DNA of 64,000 nt from Okapia johnstoni (GCA_024291935.2 CM044313.1:87915001-87979000), one strand, 5' to 3'. Positions 33,905-46,417 are shown, numbered from the stretch's first letter. Numbers and translations are program-made. Notes: generated from the letters alone by a model not told the origin.

Positions 33905-35432
33905 GAGTTCAGTCGCTCATTTGTGTCCGACTCTTTGCGACCCCATGAATCGCAGCACGCCAGACCTCCCTGTCCATCACCGACTCCCAGAGTTTATCCA
34001 AACTCATGTTCATCAAGTCAGTGATGCCATCCAGCCATCTCATCCTCTGTCATCCCCTTCTCCTCCTGCCCCCAATCCTTCCCACTATCAGGATCTTTTC
34101 CAATGAGTCAACTCTTCACATGAGGTGGCCAAAGTATTGGAGTTTCAGCTTCAACATCAGTCCTTCCAATGAACACCCGGGAATGATCTCCTTTAGGATG
34201 GACTGGTTGGATCCACTTGCAGTCCAAGGGACTCTCAAGAGCCTTCTCCAACACCACAGTTCAAAAACATCAATTCTTTAGTGCTCAGCTTTCTTCACAG
34301 TCCAACTCTCACGTCCATACATGACTACTGGAAAAACCATAGCCTTGACTAGATGGACCTTTGTTGACAGCTTTTTAATATGCTGTCTAGGTTGGTCATA
34401 ACGTTTCTTCCAAGGAGCAAGTGTCATTTAATTTCATGCCTGCAATCACCACCTGCAGTGATTTTGAAGCCCAAGAAAATAAAGTCTGTCACTGTTTCCA
34501 CTGTTTCTCTTTTCTTGAAGAGATCTCTAGTCTTTCCTGTTCTATTGTTTACCTCTATTTCTTTGCATTGATTGCTGAGGAAGGCTTTCTTATCTCCTTG
34601 CTATTCTTTGGAACTTTGCATTCCAATGGGTGTATTTTTCCTTTTATCCTTTGCCCTTTGCTTCTCTTCTATTCACAGCTATTTGTAAGGCCTCCTCAGA
34701 CAACCATTTTGCCTTTTTGCATTTCTTTTCCTCGGGGATCTCTTGATCCCGCCTCCTTTACAACGTCACTAACCTCCATCCATATTTCTTCAGGCACTCT
34801 ATCTATCAAATCTAATCCCTTGAATCTATTTCCCACTTCCAAGAGATTTGATTTAGGTCATCCCTGAATGGTCTAGTGGTTTCCCCTACTTTCTTCAATT
34901 TCAGTTTGAATTTGGCAATATGGAGTTCATGATCTGAGCCACAGACAGTTCCCAATCTTGTTTTGCTGACTGTGTAGAACTTCTCCATCTTTGGCTGCAA
35001 AAAATATAATCAATTTGATTTTGGTGTTGGCCATCTGGTGATGTCCATGTGTAGAGTCTTCTCATATTATTGAAAGAGGGTGTTTGCTATAACCAGTGAA
35101 TTCTCTTAGCAAAACTTTGTTAGCCTTTGCCTTGCTTCATTCTGTACTCCAAGGCCAAATTTGCCTGTTACTCCAGATATTTCTTGACTCCCTACTTTTG
35201 CATTCCAGTCCCCTATTATTAAAAGGGCATCTTTTTTAGGTGTTAGTTGTAGAAGGTCTTGTATGTCTTCATAGAATCGTTCAGCTTCAGCTTCTTCAGC
35301 ATTACTGGTCAGAGCATAGACTTGGATTACTGTGGTATTGAATGGTTTGAACTGGATACTGAACTGGAGAAGGGAATGGCAAACCACTTCAGTATTCTTG
35401 CCTTGAGAACCCCATGAACAGTATGAAAAGGA
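33905..35432 (-). mobile_element. BovB LINE copy with RT core deleted
   Basis: Minus strand. The 3' end and C-terminal region (33905-34512) are joined near 34513 directly to the endonuclease-RT linker, removing the whole RT core. The copy continues through the endonuclease to about 35356. There a second deletion joins it to the element's upstream leader (GAACTGGAGAAGGGAATGGC … CATGAACAGTATGAAAAGG). Confidence 0.9.
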
Positions 35433-35441
35433 ACATCCCAC
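34812..35441 (-). pseudogene. BovB endonuclease domain remnant
   Basis: This encoded an APE-type endonuclease that nicks target DNA for target-primed reverse transcription. The frame 35441-35106 keeps VIQVYALTSNAEEAEAERFY and the catalytic-region motif IIGDWNAKVGSQE. The frame 35000-34812 keeps GSDHELHIAKFKLKL, where SDH is the conserved C-terminal catalytic motif of this nuclease family. A break between the frames and the missing N-terminal third make it inactive. Confidence 0.86.
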
Positions 35442-35936
35442 TCACACATAAACAGTTAACTAACTTTAAATTTTAAGTTTAACTGTGGCTCATGTATAAT
35501 AAAAAATAATTGTGTGATCTATGAACAGGTACATGAACTTCCTGTCATGTTAGCATTATCATATTTTAGTGGTGAGTAAAAAGCTGAATATTTTGAATAG
35601 TTTATTTTAATTTCATATATCATATTTAAAAATAAATCATAGTCTACTTTTATTCCTATATCTCAAACACAAACACTACACTTTAAAACATTTTGATGAT
35701 ATTTGAATATAGTAATTAGATAAATAGCAAGTAGAATGCTTTCAATATTTAAATTTTATGTTTGAAAGACTAATCTTCCTATAGTTTTCAATTAATCTTA
35801 CATGGTTGTAAATATATTATGTTTCCATTTTGGTTACTTTTAGTAGTTCTTAATCTTTTTATTGATACAGAAAGTATACCCATACTTATATAAATATGAT
35901 CATTTTTATTAACGTAAAATATACCCATTTTTCTTT
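35433..35936. other. no gene seen
   Basis: AT-rich unique DNA. Confidence 0.5.
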
Positions 35937-36150
35937 AGAGCTTCCTTGGTGGCTCAGTGGTAAAGAATCCACCTGCAATACAGGAGACCCAGGTTCAATC
36001 CCTGGGTCAGGAAGATCACATGGAGAAAGAAATAGCAAACCATTCCAGTATTTTTCCCTGGAAAATCCCATGGACAGAGGAGCATGGCAGACTATAGTTC
36101 ATGGGGTCTAAAGAGTAGGACACGACTTAGTGACAGAGCACAAGCACGAT
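35937..36150 (+). mobile_element. Bov-tA SINE
   Basis: AGAGCTTCCTTGGTGGCTCAG head, B box GGTTCAATCC (about 35993), complete body to AGGACACGACTTAGTGAC. Confidence 0.95.
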
Positions 36151-37472
36151 GCTCACTTTTTAGTTCTTTTTCTGTGCTATTCTCAGTTATTTGTATAACA
36201 GCATTTGTTACTCAAATTTATCTAAATGTATTTCCTACAGTTATTAAAATATTCCAGCCTTTTAAATTATCTATCCTTGCATTGCACTCTAATATCATAA
36301 TTCATTTAGCACTTCTATTTCTTGCTTCAGTATTAACTCTGTTTTATATCTTTATATCCATTGTAATAATACAAAACACAGAGAAACAAATAATAATTCA
36401 TTTTGAGAACGTCTATTCAGAAAATTGCTACATCTTTGAACTCCAAAACAAAATAATATATTTGATGTAATAATACAAAAGCTGTGCTGAGATAGTTAAC
36501 ATTTACTCCAAGAGGCATTTTTCATTTTTATTCATTCTTTGCAGAGGAAAAAAAAAAAAAAAAACAAAAAAAACTTTCAATCACAGTTTAAACAAAATAC
36601 TTCTGTAACCAGTACACCAAAGATTATGAAAGAGGAATATGTTGCTTATGAACAAACAAGTCTATCATTAGGTTTTAAATGAAAAAGAAAAAAGCATGGT
36701 GAAAACAACTTTTAAAACTTTAGATTTGAATACCAAATACAGGGTGCTTCCTAATCCCTCTCACTATTATCTGACCAAGTTTTATTTTTTGCACAACATT
36801 TAAGTCATGTAAGAAAAGCAGAGTGGAACTTATAGGTAGGAGATAAAAATGAAGTGAGACGTTGGCAACTCAATTTGATAGTCATTACTGAATATCTAAG
36901 TCCATAGTATTGAAACAATTTACAACTGCCAGACATAAATGTTTCCATAATGATGAGAGGAAAATACTAATGATAGGTAGGATGCAATGTAGTTACTAGA
37001 AACTCTTACAAGATATTTTGCCTTTAGAATGTCAGAGCGGTTAGAAAGATGAGTACATTTAAAAGACGTATTCCAAATTTTTAATGTGGCCGAAACTTTA
37101 TTTTTTGTCGGATTAGTGTTAAGAAATCTATCTTACCAAATTTTGTTCTGCAACTGAGAACTCAGTACTCACATAGTGGGTGCCTGTCAAACCAGGTATG
37201 AGAAAATGTGCCAAACAGAAAAAAGAAAACAAGGTTGGCACAGATAATATATTAATATTCTCCTAACTGAGATATGAGAATGATGTTTTTTTTGTACTAA
37301 ACATTACATGAAGTGTTTATTGCAAAGCACTGCACAAATAAGAAACTGTTGAATATAGAGTATTATTCTGTCATCAATGAGATTATCTGTAAATGAAGAC
37401 ATTGTAGACTTCAAAGAAGAGAAGGAAATGTACAAAAGTTTCTGACTCAGAATTCACATATAATTATTACAA
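36151..37472. other. no gene seen
   Basis: AT-rich unique DNA with an A-run at 36547-36564. A 128-codon plus-strand frame (36084-36470) starts inside the SINE and is hydrophobic only through AT-rich codons. Confidence 0.5.

Positions 37473-37524
<52 letters not shown>
37473..37524. repeat. (GT)26 microsatellite
   Basis: GT run attached to the tail of the following minus-strand Bov-tA, the same arrangement as at 344-379. Confidence 0.97.
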
Positions 37525-37527
<3 letters not shown>

Positions 37528-37728
37528 GTCACTCAGTCATATCTGACTCTTTGTAACCCTATGGACTGTAGCCCACCAGGTTCCTCTGTCCATGGAATTC
37601 TCCAGGCAAGAAGACTGTTGTGGGTTTCCATTTCCTCCTCTAGGGGATCTTCCTGACCCAGGAAGTGAACCTGGGTCTCCCACATAGCAGGCATATTCTT
37701 TACAGTCTGAGCTACCTGGAAAACCCAT
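37525..37728 (-). mobile_element. Bov-tA SINE
   Basis: Reverse complement of full-length Bov-tA (TTAGTCACTCAGTCATATC to CTACCTGGAAAACCC). Confidence 0.95.
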
Positions 37729-37947
37729 TACATAGTGGCACGATGCCAAAACATTAATAGCTCCTGGAGACCTATGGCTATGACTTGTCACTATTTAAAC
37801 CCCTACTGATCTTTATGATACCCAACAGATAATAAACACTATCCAAAAAGCCAGATGATTTACTAATTCAAAGTTGATATGTGCAAAGTAAAATACTACC
37901 ATTTTCTAAAGCAATGTGAAAAGTTTTATTTAGTAATTTTAAGTATT

Positions 37948-38178
37948 GGAGCTTCCCCGGTGGCTTAGCAGTAAAACAATCCACTTGACAATATAGGAGA
38001 CATGGGTTTGATCCCTAGGTGGAGTAGATCCCCTGGGGAAGGAAATGGTTAACCCACTCCAGTATTCTTGCCTGGGAAATCCCATGGACAGAGGAGCCTG
38101 GCGGACCATAGTCCACGGTGTCTCAAAAGAATCAAACATGGCTCAGTGACTGAGCAACATCAACAACAACAACAATTC
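37948..38178 (+). mobile_element. Bov-tA SINE with (CAA)n tail
   Basis: GGAGCTTCCCCGGTGGC head, degenerate B box GGTTTGATCC, complete body. The tail contains CATCAACAACAACAACAA (38159-38175). Confidence 0.95.
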
Positions 38179-40422
38179 TAAATTTTAGGAGTCAGTAATG
38201 ATATTATTAAAAGTCATTATTAGGAAGCATTGTTTAAGAATTTGTTAGGGCCAGGGCATTTTTGATTGCAGGAAACAGCTGAAAAATTTCAGAAGGACTA
38301 AAGTTTTAGCAATATCAACACTGTCAAAAATATTCCTCTTCAGCTGTAGAAGGGCCTCACAAATTTTTCACACTTTTTTTTTTCCTTAAAAACAAATAAA
38401 TTCCCTCCTGGAAGCATTGTGTGACTCCTCACTTTATTTAAATTTGATGCCAATTTAATTGTGACTTTTGAGGCTGAAAGAAAACACTTTAGTTATTATA
38501 TTGATTGGCAATCTGATTAACTTCATTCTGCCTATCACTACATGAGATACTTTCCTAAATAATTATATTTTGCTTTTTCTCCATAATGTAAAGTATTATG
38601 CTGAATCAATCTTTGTGACATGAGAACTCAACTTCTCATAACTCACACTTCCTTTTTCTTGCTTTATTGGGAGATTTAGGTGTGTATGAAAGTGAAAATG
38701 TTTTGAATGCCTATACATCAAAAATCATTTAATGCCTGCTTTGAACTAGTTGTAAACTCTCCCAAGCTCCTTATTTATTTATTTATTTGCATAAAGCCTA
38801 TCTAACTCTTGTCAAGTTCACTTAATCTTTTAAAACTTTCATCTGTACTTCAATTATTGCAACTTTACTGTTATTTTTATTATTAATGATTTTCTGGTAA
38901 CATAGATACTTAAACAACTACACATTACATGTCTTTGAGCATGTTTTAGATAAATGTTACATTTCTTCTACATTATACTCACACTTTTCCATGTCATACA
39001 TAGAAAGTGGTAGCTAATCTGCTAGTAGAAGTGAGAGCTAAAAGACACCAACAACAGTGGTGAAAATATATATTTCTGAATTTCAATAAAGTGAAAGATA
39101 TCTCTTGATAAAAATATTTTCAGCTATCCCTGTATTAAACAATCTAGCAGTCAATCAGTCAGAAGATGACACTGTGTCACAGAAATGTCATCTGGGAAAC
39201 TGTGATATATAACCTTATATCTATTTTAAACATGCATCTTTTAAAATGTCAATATCATTGCCATTATGTCTTAGAAAAACATACAGAAAAGCAAACAAAA
39301 AACAAGTGTGATTTATTTTTGAACAACAAAGAAAAAATAAATGTTCAAATGATGAGTAATAGTTTCAAACCATAAATAATATATATAGTAGCTCTTATTG
39401 AATTAAAATATTTCCTTTAGCAAGATTTTGACCCATAATAACGATTAGTGCAGATTTTGACTCTTTAATACAAAATTTTGACTCTTAGGGAACATTGAGA
39501 TGACTCAGTGAATTAAAAAGAAAACTAATTTTTCCATATATATGTATGCATATGTATATATGTTATATATATACCTACAGCATTACACCCATGCATTCAA
39601 AGATATAGCATATATAATTTCATATGTTTATGTTCATACATATTAATGTTCATAATGATAAATTCAAACCTATTATGTCAGAAAGTGACTGATATTTGAT
39701 GTAACTCTTTAAAAATCATTATTAAGGTAGGATGAAATATTTATGAATAAGATCAGAAGAAAATTGAAGAATTTTCTTAAATTATATGAAAGTATATCTG
39801 ATATTTAGGAATAAGAATAAACCCAGTATATATCTGTGCACTGACATGATGCACACATAATGGAACCTCACAGAACAATTTATGTTATGATGAGGTATTC
39901 ATTGCATAATTTCTTGGAACTAACATAATTTCCCAGAACTGACAGGTATCAATACTACTCTCCAGTAAGTTTTTAGATTAAATAAGTATCAGATGTCTGT
40001 CTCATAATGTTATGAAAGAAACAAGAACACGCTTATAGTTATAAATTGTATCTTATTTAATCATTTACACTAAATTGTATTAGTTTTGAAAATTGCCTAC
40101 ATCAGCATCAACACAGTTGACTTATGGTGTAAGCTGCAATGGTAAGTAAAATGTATTCATTTTTCCAGGTAACAGTATTTAGCAGTTCATGCATTTGTAG
40201 ATTAGACCCCTCAACAGTCCTATGATGACAGTGAACTGAGAATAGAGTCTCCTTTTACCAAGGTTAGAGATCTGCTTGTTTAATGCTTTCCTTATGAAGC
40301 TTCAGAAAGCACAGTCACTGAGTTATATCTAAACAAAATGTGACTGTGAAGATTAAGGCATTCATAGAATTAATGAATTAATGAAAAATATATGTGATCT
40401 AGTTTATAACCTAGTAAAATTC
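38179..40422. other. 2.2 kb without gene or recognised repeat
   Basis: AT-rich unique DNA. (TTTA)n at 38772-38786 and a TATA-rich stretch at about 39536-39570 are low complexity. Confidence 0.5.
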
Positions 40423-40690
40423 TTTTTTTAGTTCTTTGTATATTTTTATTTGTTGTACTTTTAATTGGAGGATAACTAGTTAACAATGCTGTGTTGATTT
40501 CTGCCACACAAAAATGTGAATCAGCCATAAGTATACAAATATCCTCTCCCTCTTGAACCTCCCTCCCACTCCCGCAGCTCACCTTTCTAGGTCATCACAG
40601 AGAACCAGGCTGAGCTCCCTGTTTTTTACAGCAACTCCCCACTAGCTATTTTGCACATAGTAGTGCATATATGTCAATGCTACTCTCTTA
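40423..40690 (-). mobile_element. ruminant L1 3' end
   Basis: On the minus strand: GCATTGACATATATGCACTA, GTGATGACCTAGAAAGG, a purine-rich segment and TGTGTGGCAGAAATCAACAC with an A-rich tail, the standard ruminant L1 3' UTR. Confidence 0.92.
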
Positions 40691-40766
40691 AAATAGTTTT
40701 TCTTCTTTGGTCTTATTGTTGTATTGCTTATCCTGTTCACAGCCCAAATTGTCTCACTGTTCATAC

Positions 40767-41223
40767 TGTCTGCACTGTTTGCTGTACCCAGAGTAGGCAA
40801 AGCATGAACTAAGAGGCTAGAAGGATACTCCAGGAGTTGTAGGAACTGCAGACACATTTATTCTCTCCTGGGTGGCGTGGCAGCCATAACACAGCCTTTC
40901 TCCTGGCTGATGCAGCAGCAGTATCAGTAGCCATAGCAGAGACATAACAGAGCCTTAACATAATGTCATATAACATAACCATGATGTTGCTCCAGTGTGG
41001 CCCCAATGTAGCAGCCGCCAGGGGTTTCATGGTGAGGCTCATATGGATGTACCACACATAGTAGCCTGTGACCAAGCATGTACCTCGTGACGCACATGCA
41101 CAGTGCTGTAAGTGATCTCAACTTTTACCTAGTCACTATTTACAAAACGTGGGGCAAGAGTGAGAGGCCATGGGGCGAGAGAGCCTGACCATGCCATCTT
41201 GGCTAATTTGCTCTTTCCTTACA
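40767..41223 (-). mobile_element. solo LTR, family D (endogenous retrovirus)
   Basis: Minus strand from TGTAAGGAAAGAGC (41223) to about CTGGGTACAGCA near 40780. AATAAA lies at 40863-40858 (plus strand TTTATT in ACATTTATTCTC), followed by the R/U5-like GTGTCTGCAGTTCC. The left edge is uncertain (40767-40780). An open frame (41075-40809) inside it is not a gene. The LTR abuts the L1 tail on the left and a BovB 3' end on the right. Confidence 0.72.
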
Positions 41224-42043
41224 GTTTTGTAGTTGCTAAGTCATGTCGGACACTTTCTGACCCCATGAATTTCAGCATACAAGTCTTCCCTCGCCTTCAC
41301 TGTTTCATGGAGTTTGCTCAAATTCATGTCCATTGAGTCGGTGATGCCATCCAACCATCTCATCCTCTGTCACCCCCTTCTCCTCCTTCCCTCAATCTTT
41401 CCTAGTATGAGGGTCTTTTCCATTGAGTTGTCTCTTCATATTAGGTGGTCAAAATATTGGAGCATCAGCTTCAGGGTCAGTCCTTCTAATGAATATTCAA
41501 GTTGATTTCCTTTAGGATTGACTGGCTTGACTATTCAGGGTTGATTTCCTTTAGGATTAACTGGCTTGATCTTCTTGCTGTCCAAGGGACTCTCAAGAGT
41601 CTTCTCCAGCACCACAATTTGAAAGTATCAATTCTTCAGCGCTCAGCCTTCTTTGGAGAAGGCAATGGCACCCCACTCCAGTACTCTTGCCTGGAGAATC
41701 CCATGGATGGAGGAGCCTGGGAGGCTACAGTCCATGGGGTCGCTAAGAGTTGGACACGACTGAGTGACTTCACTTTCACTTTTCCCTTTCATGCACTGGA
41801 GAAGGAAATGGCAACCCACTCCAGTGTTCTTGCCTGGAGAGTCCCAGGGACAGCGGAGCCTGGTGGGCTGCCCTCTGTGGGGTCGCACAGAGTCAGACAC
41901 AACTGAAGCGACTTAGCAGCAGTAGCAGCCTTCTTTATGGTCCAACTCTCACATCCGTACATGACTACACAGAAAAAATATAGCTTTGACTATATGGACC
42001 TTTGTCGGTAAAGTGGTCTCTGCTTTTTAATTTGCTGTCTGGG
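41224..42043 (-). mobile_element. BovB copy, split by Bov-A2
   Basis: Minus-strand BovB 3' part. 3' end at the left (TTGTAGTTGCTAAGTCATG), C-terminal coding region to the right, interrupted at 41655-41925 and resuming at 41926 (CAGCCTTCTTTATGGTCC) to about 42043. A 39-bp segment (41501-41539) is tandemly duplicated (41540-41578). It lacks most of the RT. Confidence 0.92.
41655..41925 (+). mobile_element. Bov-A dimer nested in BovB
   Basis: Two Bov-A bodies without the tRNA head (GGAGAAGGCAATGGCACCCC and GGAGAAGGAAATGGCAACCC). The target duplication is the perfect 11-mer CAGCCTTCTTT (41644-41654 and 41926-41936). Confidence 0.96.
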
Positions 42044-42514
42044 TTTCTTTCTCTACATCCTTTAATTACTACACAACAATTATACTGACTAAAAACACAA
42101 AAACTGCCTTTCTCTCCTACCTGTCCCACTCTCTCACCTCTATAACCTGCCCGTGAAATAGACCAATGCAGTTTCTCTCCCCATACAGTTTCTCCTTTGG
42201 AGGCCCTTTCTATTCTCTGATGTGACAATCTCTGCAATTGTCTAGTAGATGCTCTCTTAGCATGCTCTCTTTAGAACTGGGCAAGAGTGAAAAAGCAAAG
42301 AAACTTTATTAGAATTCAAGGGAGAAAAGCTAGGACTACTTATGTATCAATTTTAAGTCTATTATTTATGTGAATGACATAAGTTAATATATGTGAATAA
42401 CAACAAATATATAATGGTGTATTTTAAATGAAGGAAGAATCAGTGTTAATAAATGAAATGCTTTACTAAAAGATAATAAAGTTCAAACTGCAAATTTATA
42501 TATGTATATTTATA
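42044..42514. other. no gene seen
   Basis: The first 250 bp are less AT-rich; the rest is AT-rich. An AACTTTATTAGAATTC segment at about 42301 could be the edge of an old LTR, not supported further. Confidence 0.4.
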
Positions 42515-42770
42515 ATTTTTTGGTTAAACATCACACAAAACATACTATTTTAATCATAGTTAACTGTACAGTTCAATGGCACTACATATATGCACATTGT
42601 TGTACAACTCTCACCATCATCCATCTCCCAAATTTTTCACCTTCCTAAAGTGAAACTTTCTCCTTATTTAACACTAACTCCCTATTACCCTTCACAACCT
42701 CCTCCTCCCCAGAAGAAACAGTATTTGGCTACACCTAATGTATATTGGAATTCATCTTTAAAGTCAAGTT
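42515..42770 (-). mobile_element. old L1 3' UTR fragment
   Basis: GTTCAATGGCACTACATATATGC and GTTGTACAACTCTCACCATC resemble the reverse complement of an old mammalian L1 3' end. Confidence 0.6.
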
Positions 42771-42771
42771 A

Positions 42772-42887
42772 TGAAATGGCAACCTGCTCCAGTATTCTTG
42801 CCTGGAAAATTCCATGGATAGAGGAGCCTTGCTAACTACAGTCCATAGAGTCACAGAGTCAGACATGACAGAGCATGCGCACACAAA
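42772..42887 (+). mobile_element. Bov-A SINE fragment
   Basis: GAAATGGCAACCTGCTCCAG to GTCAGACATGACAGAGCATG, body only. Confidence 0.92.
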
Positions 42888-43276
42888 ACACAAAACCAAT
42901 AAACAAACAAAAATTTCTGTTACCATTACTTCGTTCTAAGCTACTGTGAACTTCAGGCTAGAAAGACATTTTAAAACTTTATTTTATGGTCAAGTCACTA
43001 TTCCACTTAGTCATTTAATTATTTCTCATTTTTCTTGACATTTTTGCATCTGGAATCTTCAATACAGCTTAAAAGACACTCTCAGATATCATCTTTTTTT
43101 TTAATGGTTTCATTAAAAATTGTCCCAATTGATGGAGGTAAGATATTGTCTTTTTGGCATTCGTCTGAATACTCTGCCTCATTTCTTCATTCTCTATGTT
43201 CTAGCTATGTTATATTTCATTTAGTTATTCAGAGATGCTATTATCTATCCCACCTGAGGGCGGCTTTTCTTCTCTT

Positions 43277-43314
43277 CGTGCGCGCGCGCGCGCACACACA
43301 CACACACATGCACG
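43277..43314. repeat. 38-bp perfect alternating pyrimidine-purine tract
   Basis: CGTG(CG)n(CA)nTGCACG with no break in pyrimidine-purine alternation. It sits at the tail of a minus-strand SINE. Confidence 0.95.
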
Positions 43315-43502
43315 AGGTGTTGCTCAGTCATGTCTGAATCTTTGAGTCCTTCATAGATTGCAAAGTCCATGGAATTCTCCAGGCCAGAACACTGGAATGG
43401 GTAGCCGTTCCCTTCTGCAGGGAATCTCCCCAAGCCAAGAATCGAACCCAGGTCTCCCACATTGCAGGCAGATTCTTTACCATCTGAGCCACCAAGGAAG
43501 CC
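43315..43502 (-). mobile_element. Bov-A/Bov-tA SINE
   Basis: Reverse complement from GTGTTGCTCAGTCATGTCTG to GAGCCACCAAGGAAGCCC, with a short internal deletion. Confidence 0.93.
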
Positions 43503-45972
43503 CTTTCCTTCTCTACATCACCTCAGAAAATATATGGTGAAGCTTTCTCCCTTTCTTACATGGAATAGACTTCCTCTGCTCAATTTCACCTTTTCTTGGA
43601 CTTCTATTTTTAATGATCTCTTTTGCAACATGTGGGTCTTCTTACCATGTCAGGCTTTTCTTCATAGATAAAGGGGACACCATGTAAAAACCGGGTTTTA
43701 CCTTAGAGAGAAAGGAAAGAAAAAGGCCTTTCAGACTGCTTAGGAGTTTGCCTTAGGCCTTTCCCAAGAGTGAGTAAAAATATCCTGTAGCCAAGACAGT
43801 TCACCAGTGGATTGTGACTATTTTTAGTATGTGATTCAAAATAATTCAGAACATATGGGACATACCCCTTGGAAATCCCCAGAAAAAAGGTAATAGCTTA
43901 TTGAAGTCAGCTAAGATTTTCTTTTGCCATTTCTTTATTTTTCTGTACATTCCCATTCACAGCATCCTTTGTGCAATATTACTTTAACAAAATTTACTTT
44001 TTACTTGATTGGATAGTTATGGCTTAAGGTCTTTTTGATTTGTGTGATTCTGGTGGTTACTCTAACTTTATTTACCTATGTACAGTAGCTTTTCATTTAT
44101 CTTTTTTTTTTTTTTACTTTCCAGATCATTCCATTACATATGCTATGACATTTTTTTTCTCCTCTTCTCAAACTTTTATTCATCAATTCATTGTCTGACT
44201 TACCTCCTTCAGCTTAAAACTCTTAATTTCACTCTCTGAAAGGAAAAATAAATAAATAAAGGGAAATACTAGAAAATGGAAATTTAAAAATAAATGTGAC
44301 ATTTGCAACTGTATAAATATTACAACTAAAATGACATTTAAGGGTATGAATATTTTTCAGAAACTGATAATTTTATGTCTTCATTTCAAGCCCACTGACA
44401 TCAGGCTGTGATGCTTTGATGCTTTACTAGATCAATGACCTGCCTATAAAGACCTTAAAACATATGCAAATAAATAATCTCCAGGACTACTGAGTCCATG
44501 GTTCCTAGAGAGTAGTGGGAAGCCAGCATTAAGGTGAGACTGGAGGTGGGTAATGTGAAAACTATCAGAGGAAAAAAAAATCCTTTATTATGAAACTGAA
44601 CATTAAACAACACTCTAAAATGTTGTTTATAGATAATAATAAAAAAGAAAAGCATCTTGATATTAAATGTTAAGGTGATCAGAAAGCTCCTGAGTCTTAC
44701 TTTGTTTTGTCCTTTCCAACATGAATGCTAGCCTCTGCTAGTGCATAATGCATGTGTTACATGTAAAAAGCCAGGCATAAAGCCAATATTAGGTGTCAAA
44801 ATTTAATCATTCAAATTTCTCCTAATATTAAATTTATCTCTGACTAGAGCTCCCCATCCTGCTGGTGTAGCTTATATGTTTGCATAAGAACTTCCCCAAA
44901 TCACTTTCCTTCAGAACACAGTATAATTTAACTGAAGGAAATTAAACTCCATCAGTTAGTATCACATAGACATCATCTTGTACCAATATTATAAAAGCAA
45001 ACATGAACTACACTTCTGCTATGACTGTTTAATCCCTCTTCCAATATAGTGATTCTCTTAGTTTCCATATCCATTGCTTTGCAAACAATCAATGGATTAC
45101 TTAATGTATACATTTTCCTAATATGTCATTTTTCCAAATTAGGTACAAATATTAACAAGTTGGGTACAAATGTTACGGTTATAACATTTTATTTGCTTTA
45201 TAAATAATATATCTATAATTCAACATAATGAGTATTAAAAGCATAAATGAGCTTAATTAAAAAAAAATTACTTCTAAACCCAGTAAAAGAATGTCTACAA
45301 AATAGAGAAATGTAAAATATATAAAATATTTTTCAATAAATGCCATATTTTTATTCATTTCTGTAAGTATAAAATTATATTCAGTATAATTAATCCCTTT
45401 TAAAAGATCAACCTGCTTACATAGTTTGCATTCTGTGTAAGCAAGGTTAAATTTAGCAGCAATTCTGGTTAATGACAAGTAATTATATTTTGCATCTGCC
45501 CCCACACTTGTAAACTTCTAAAATGACATGTTCAAAATCTTTCTAGTTGTCAAAAGAAAGTATATTGAAATTTTTATTTTCAGATTGTTTTAAAGAATTT
45601 GTAATAGAAAAATCTTTTTGTTCACAAATGATTACATGATGCATTTTTGAAACATATTCTAGACTTAGGTTTCTACCTTCTTTTCTACCTTCTTAAAGTT
45701 TTCATATGTTTCATTTTTATTCTCATGATGTTTATCTGTGCCTCCTCTTTGTCTTGTTACAAATTATTTTCTAATCTGTATCACTGAGCAAGAATTTATT
45801 CAGCATTTTCTATATACTACCTAATATTTAGTTTTCTATGCGGTATGAAATATGACTTCTCCACTTCTTTCTGGAAGCAAACAAATGCTAGCATGTTAAT
45901 TGATAACACCTTCCACATCTTTTTTTCTTACATGACCCATATATCTAGCAGTTATCTGTCCCTACTATAACA
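43503..45972. other. 2.5 kb without gene or recognised repeat
   Basis: AT-rich unique DNA, with a T-run at 44101-44115. A possible L2-like end (AATTTATTCAGCATTTTCTATATACTACC, about 45793) is too diverged to call. Confidence 0.45.
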
Positions 45973-46174
45973 GCATGTCTGAGCTGACAAATAGTTCTTT
46001 GTTTGGGGGCTATCTTGTGTGCACTGTAGTATGTTTATCAAGATTCCTGGCCTCTATCCAACAGATGTCAATAGCACTCTTTTTTTCTGTACAATTGTGA
46101 CAACCAAAAATGTCTCCCAACTTTGGCAAATGTCCTTTGAGAAAGAAAATCAACCCCATTTGAGAACCATTGTT
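45973..46174 (-). mobile_element. MER5A-type nonautonomous hAT DNA transposon
   Basis: On the minus strand: CAATGGTTCTCAAATGGGG (46173 leftwards), GGACATTTGCCAAAGTTGGG, ACATTTTTGGTTGTCACAAT and the closing segment near 45973 match the layout of the short hAT-Charlie element MER5A. It is old (placental-wide) and carries no coding sequence. Confidence 0.85.
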
Positions 46175-46417
46175 CTGTAATATATCCTGGCCAATGTCCA
46201 AAATGCTCTTAACTCCCTAAGCTCCTGTTTATATTGAGCCACATGTTTCTTCCCATGGTGACTTACATGCTTAGGAAGAGCAAGCTAGTTTTGTTCCCAA
46301 ATCTGTTCACATCTATTTCCAATTGTATGATTTAATTACATAAGTTGACATCTAAAATTATTAAGAAGAAGAATTTCTACTAAGAAAATTGCCTTCTTTG
46401 AAAGTAATAAAAGTCAA

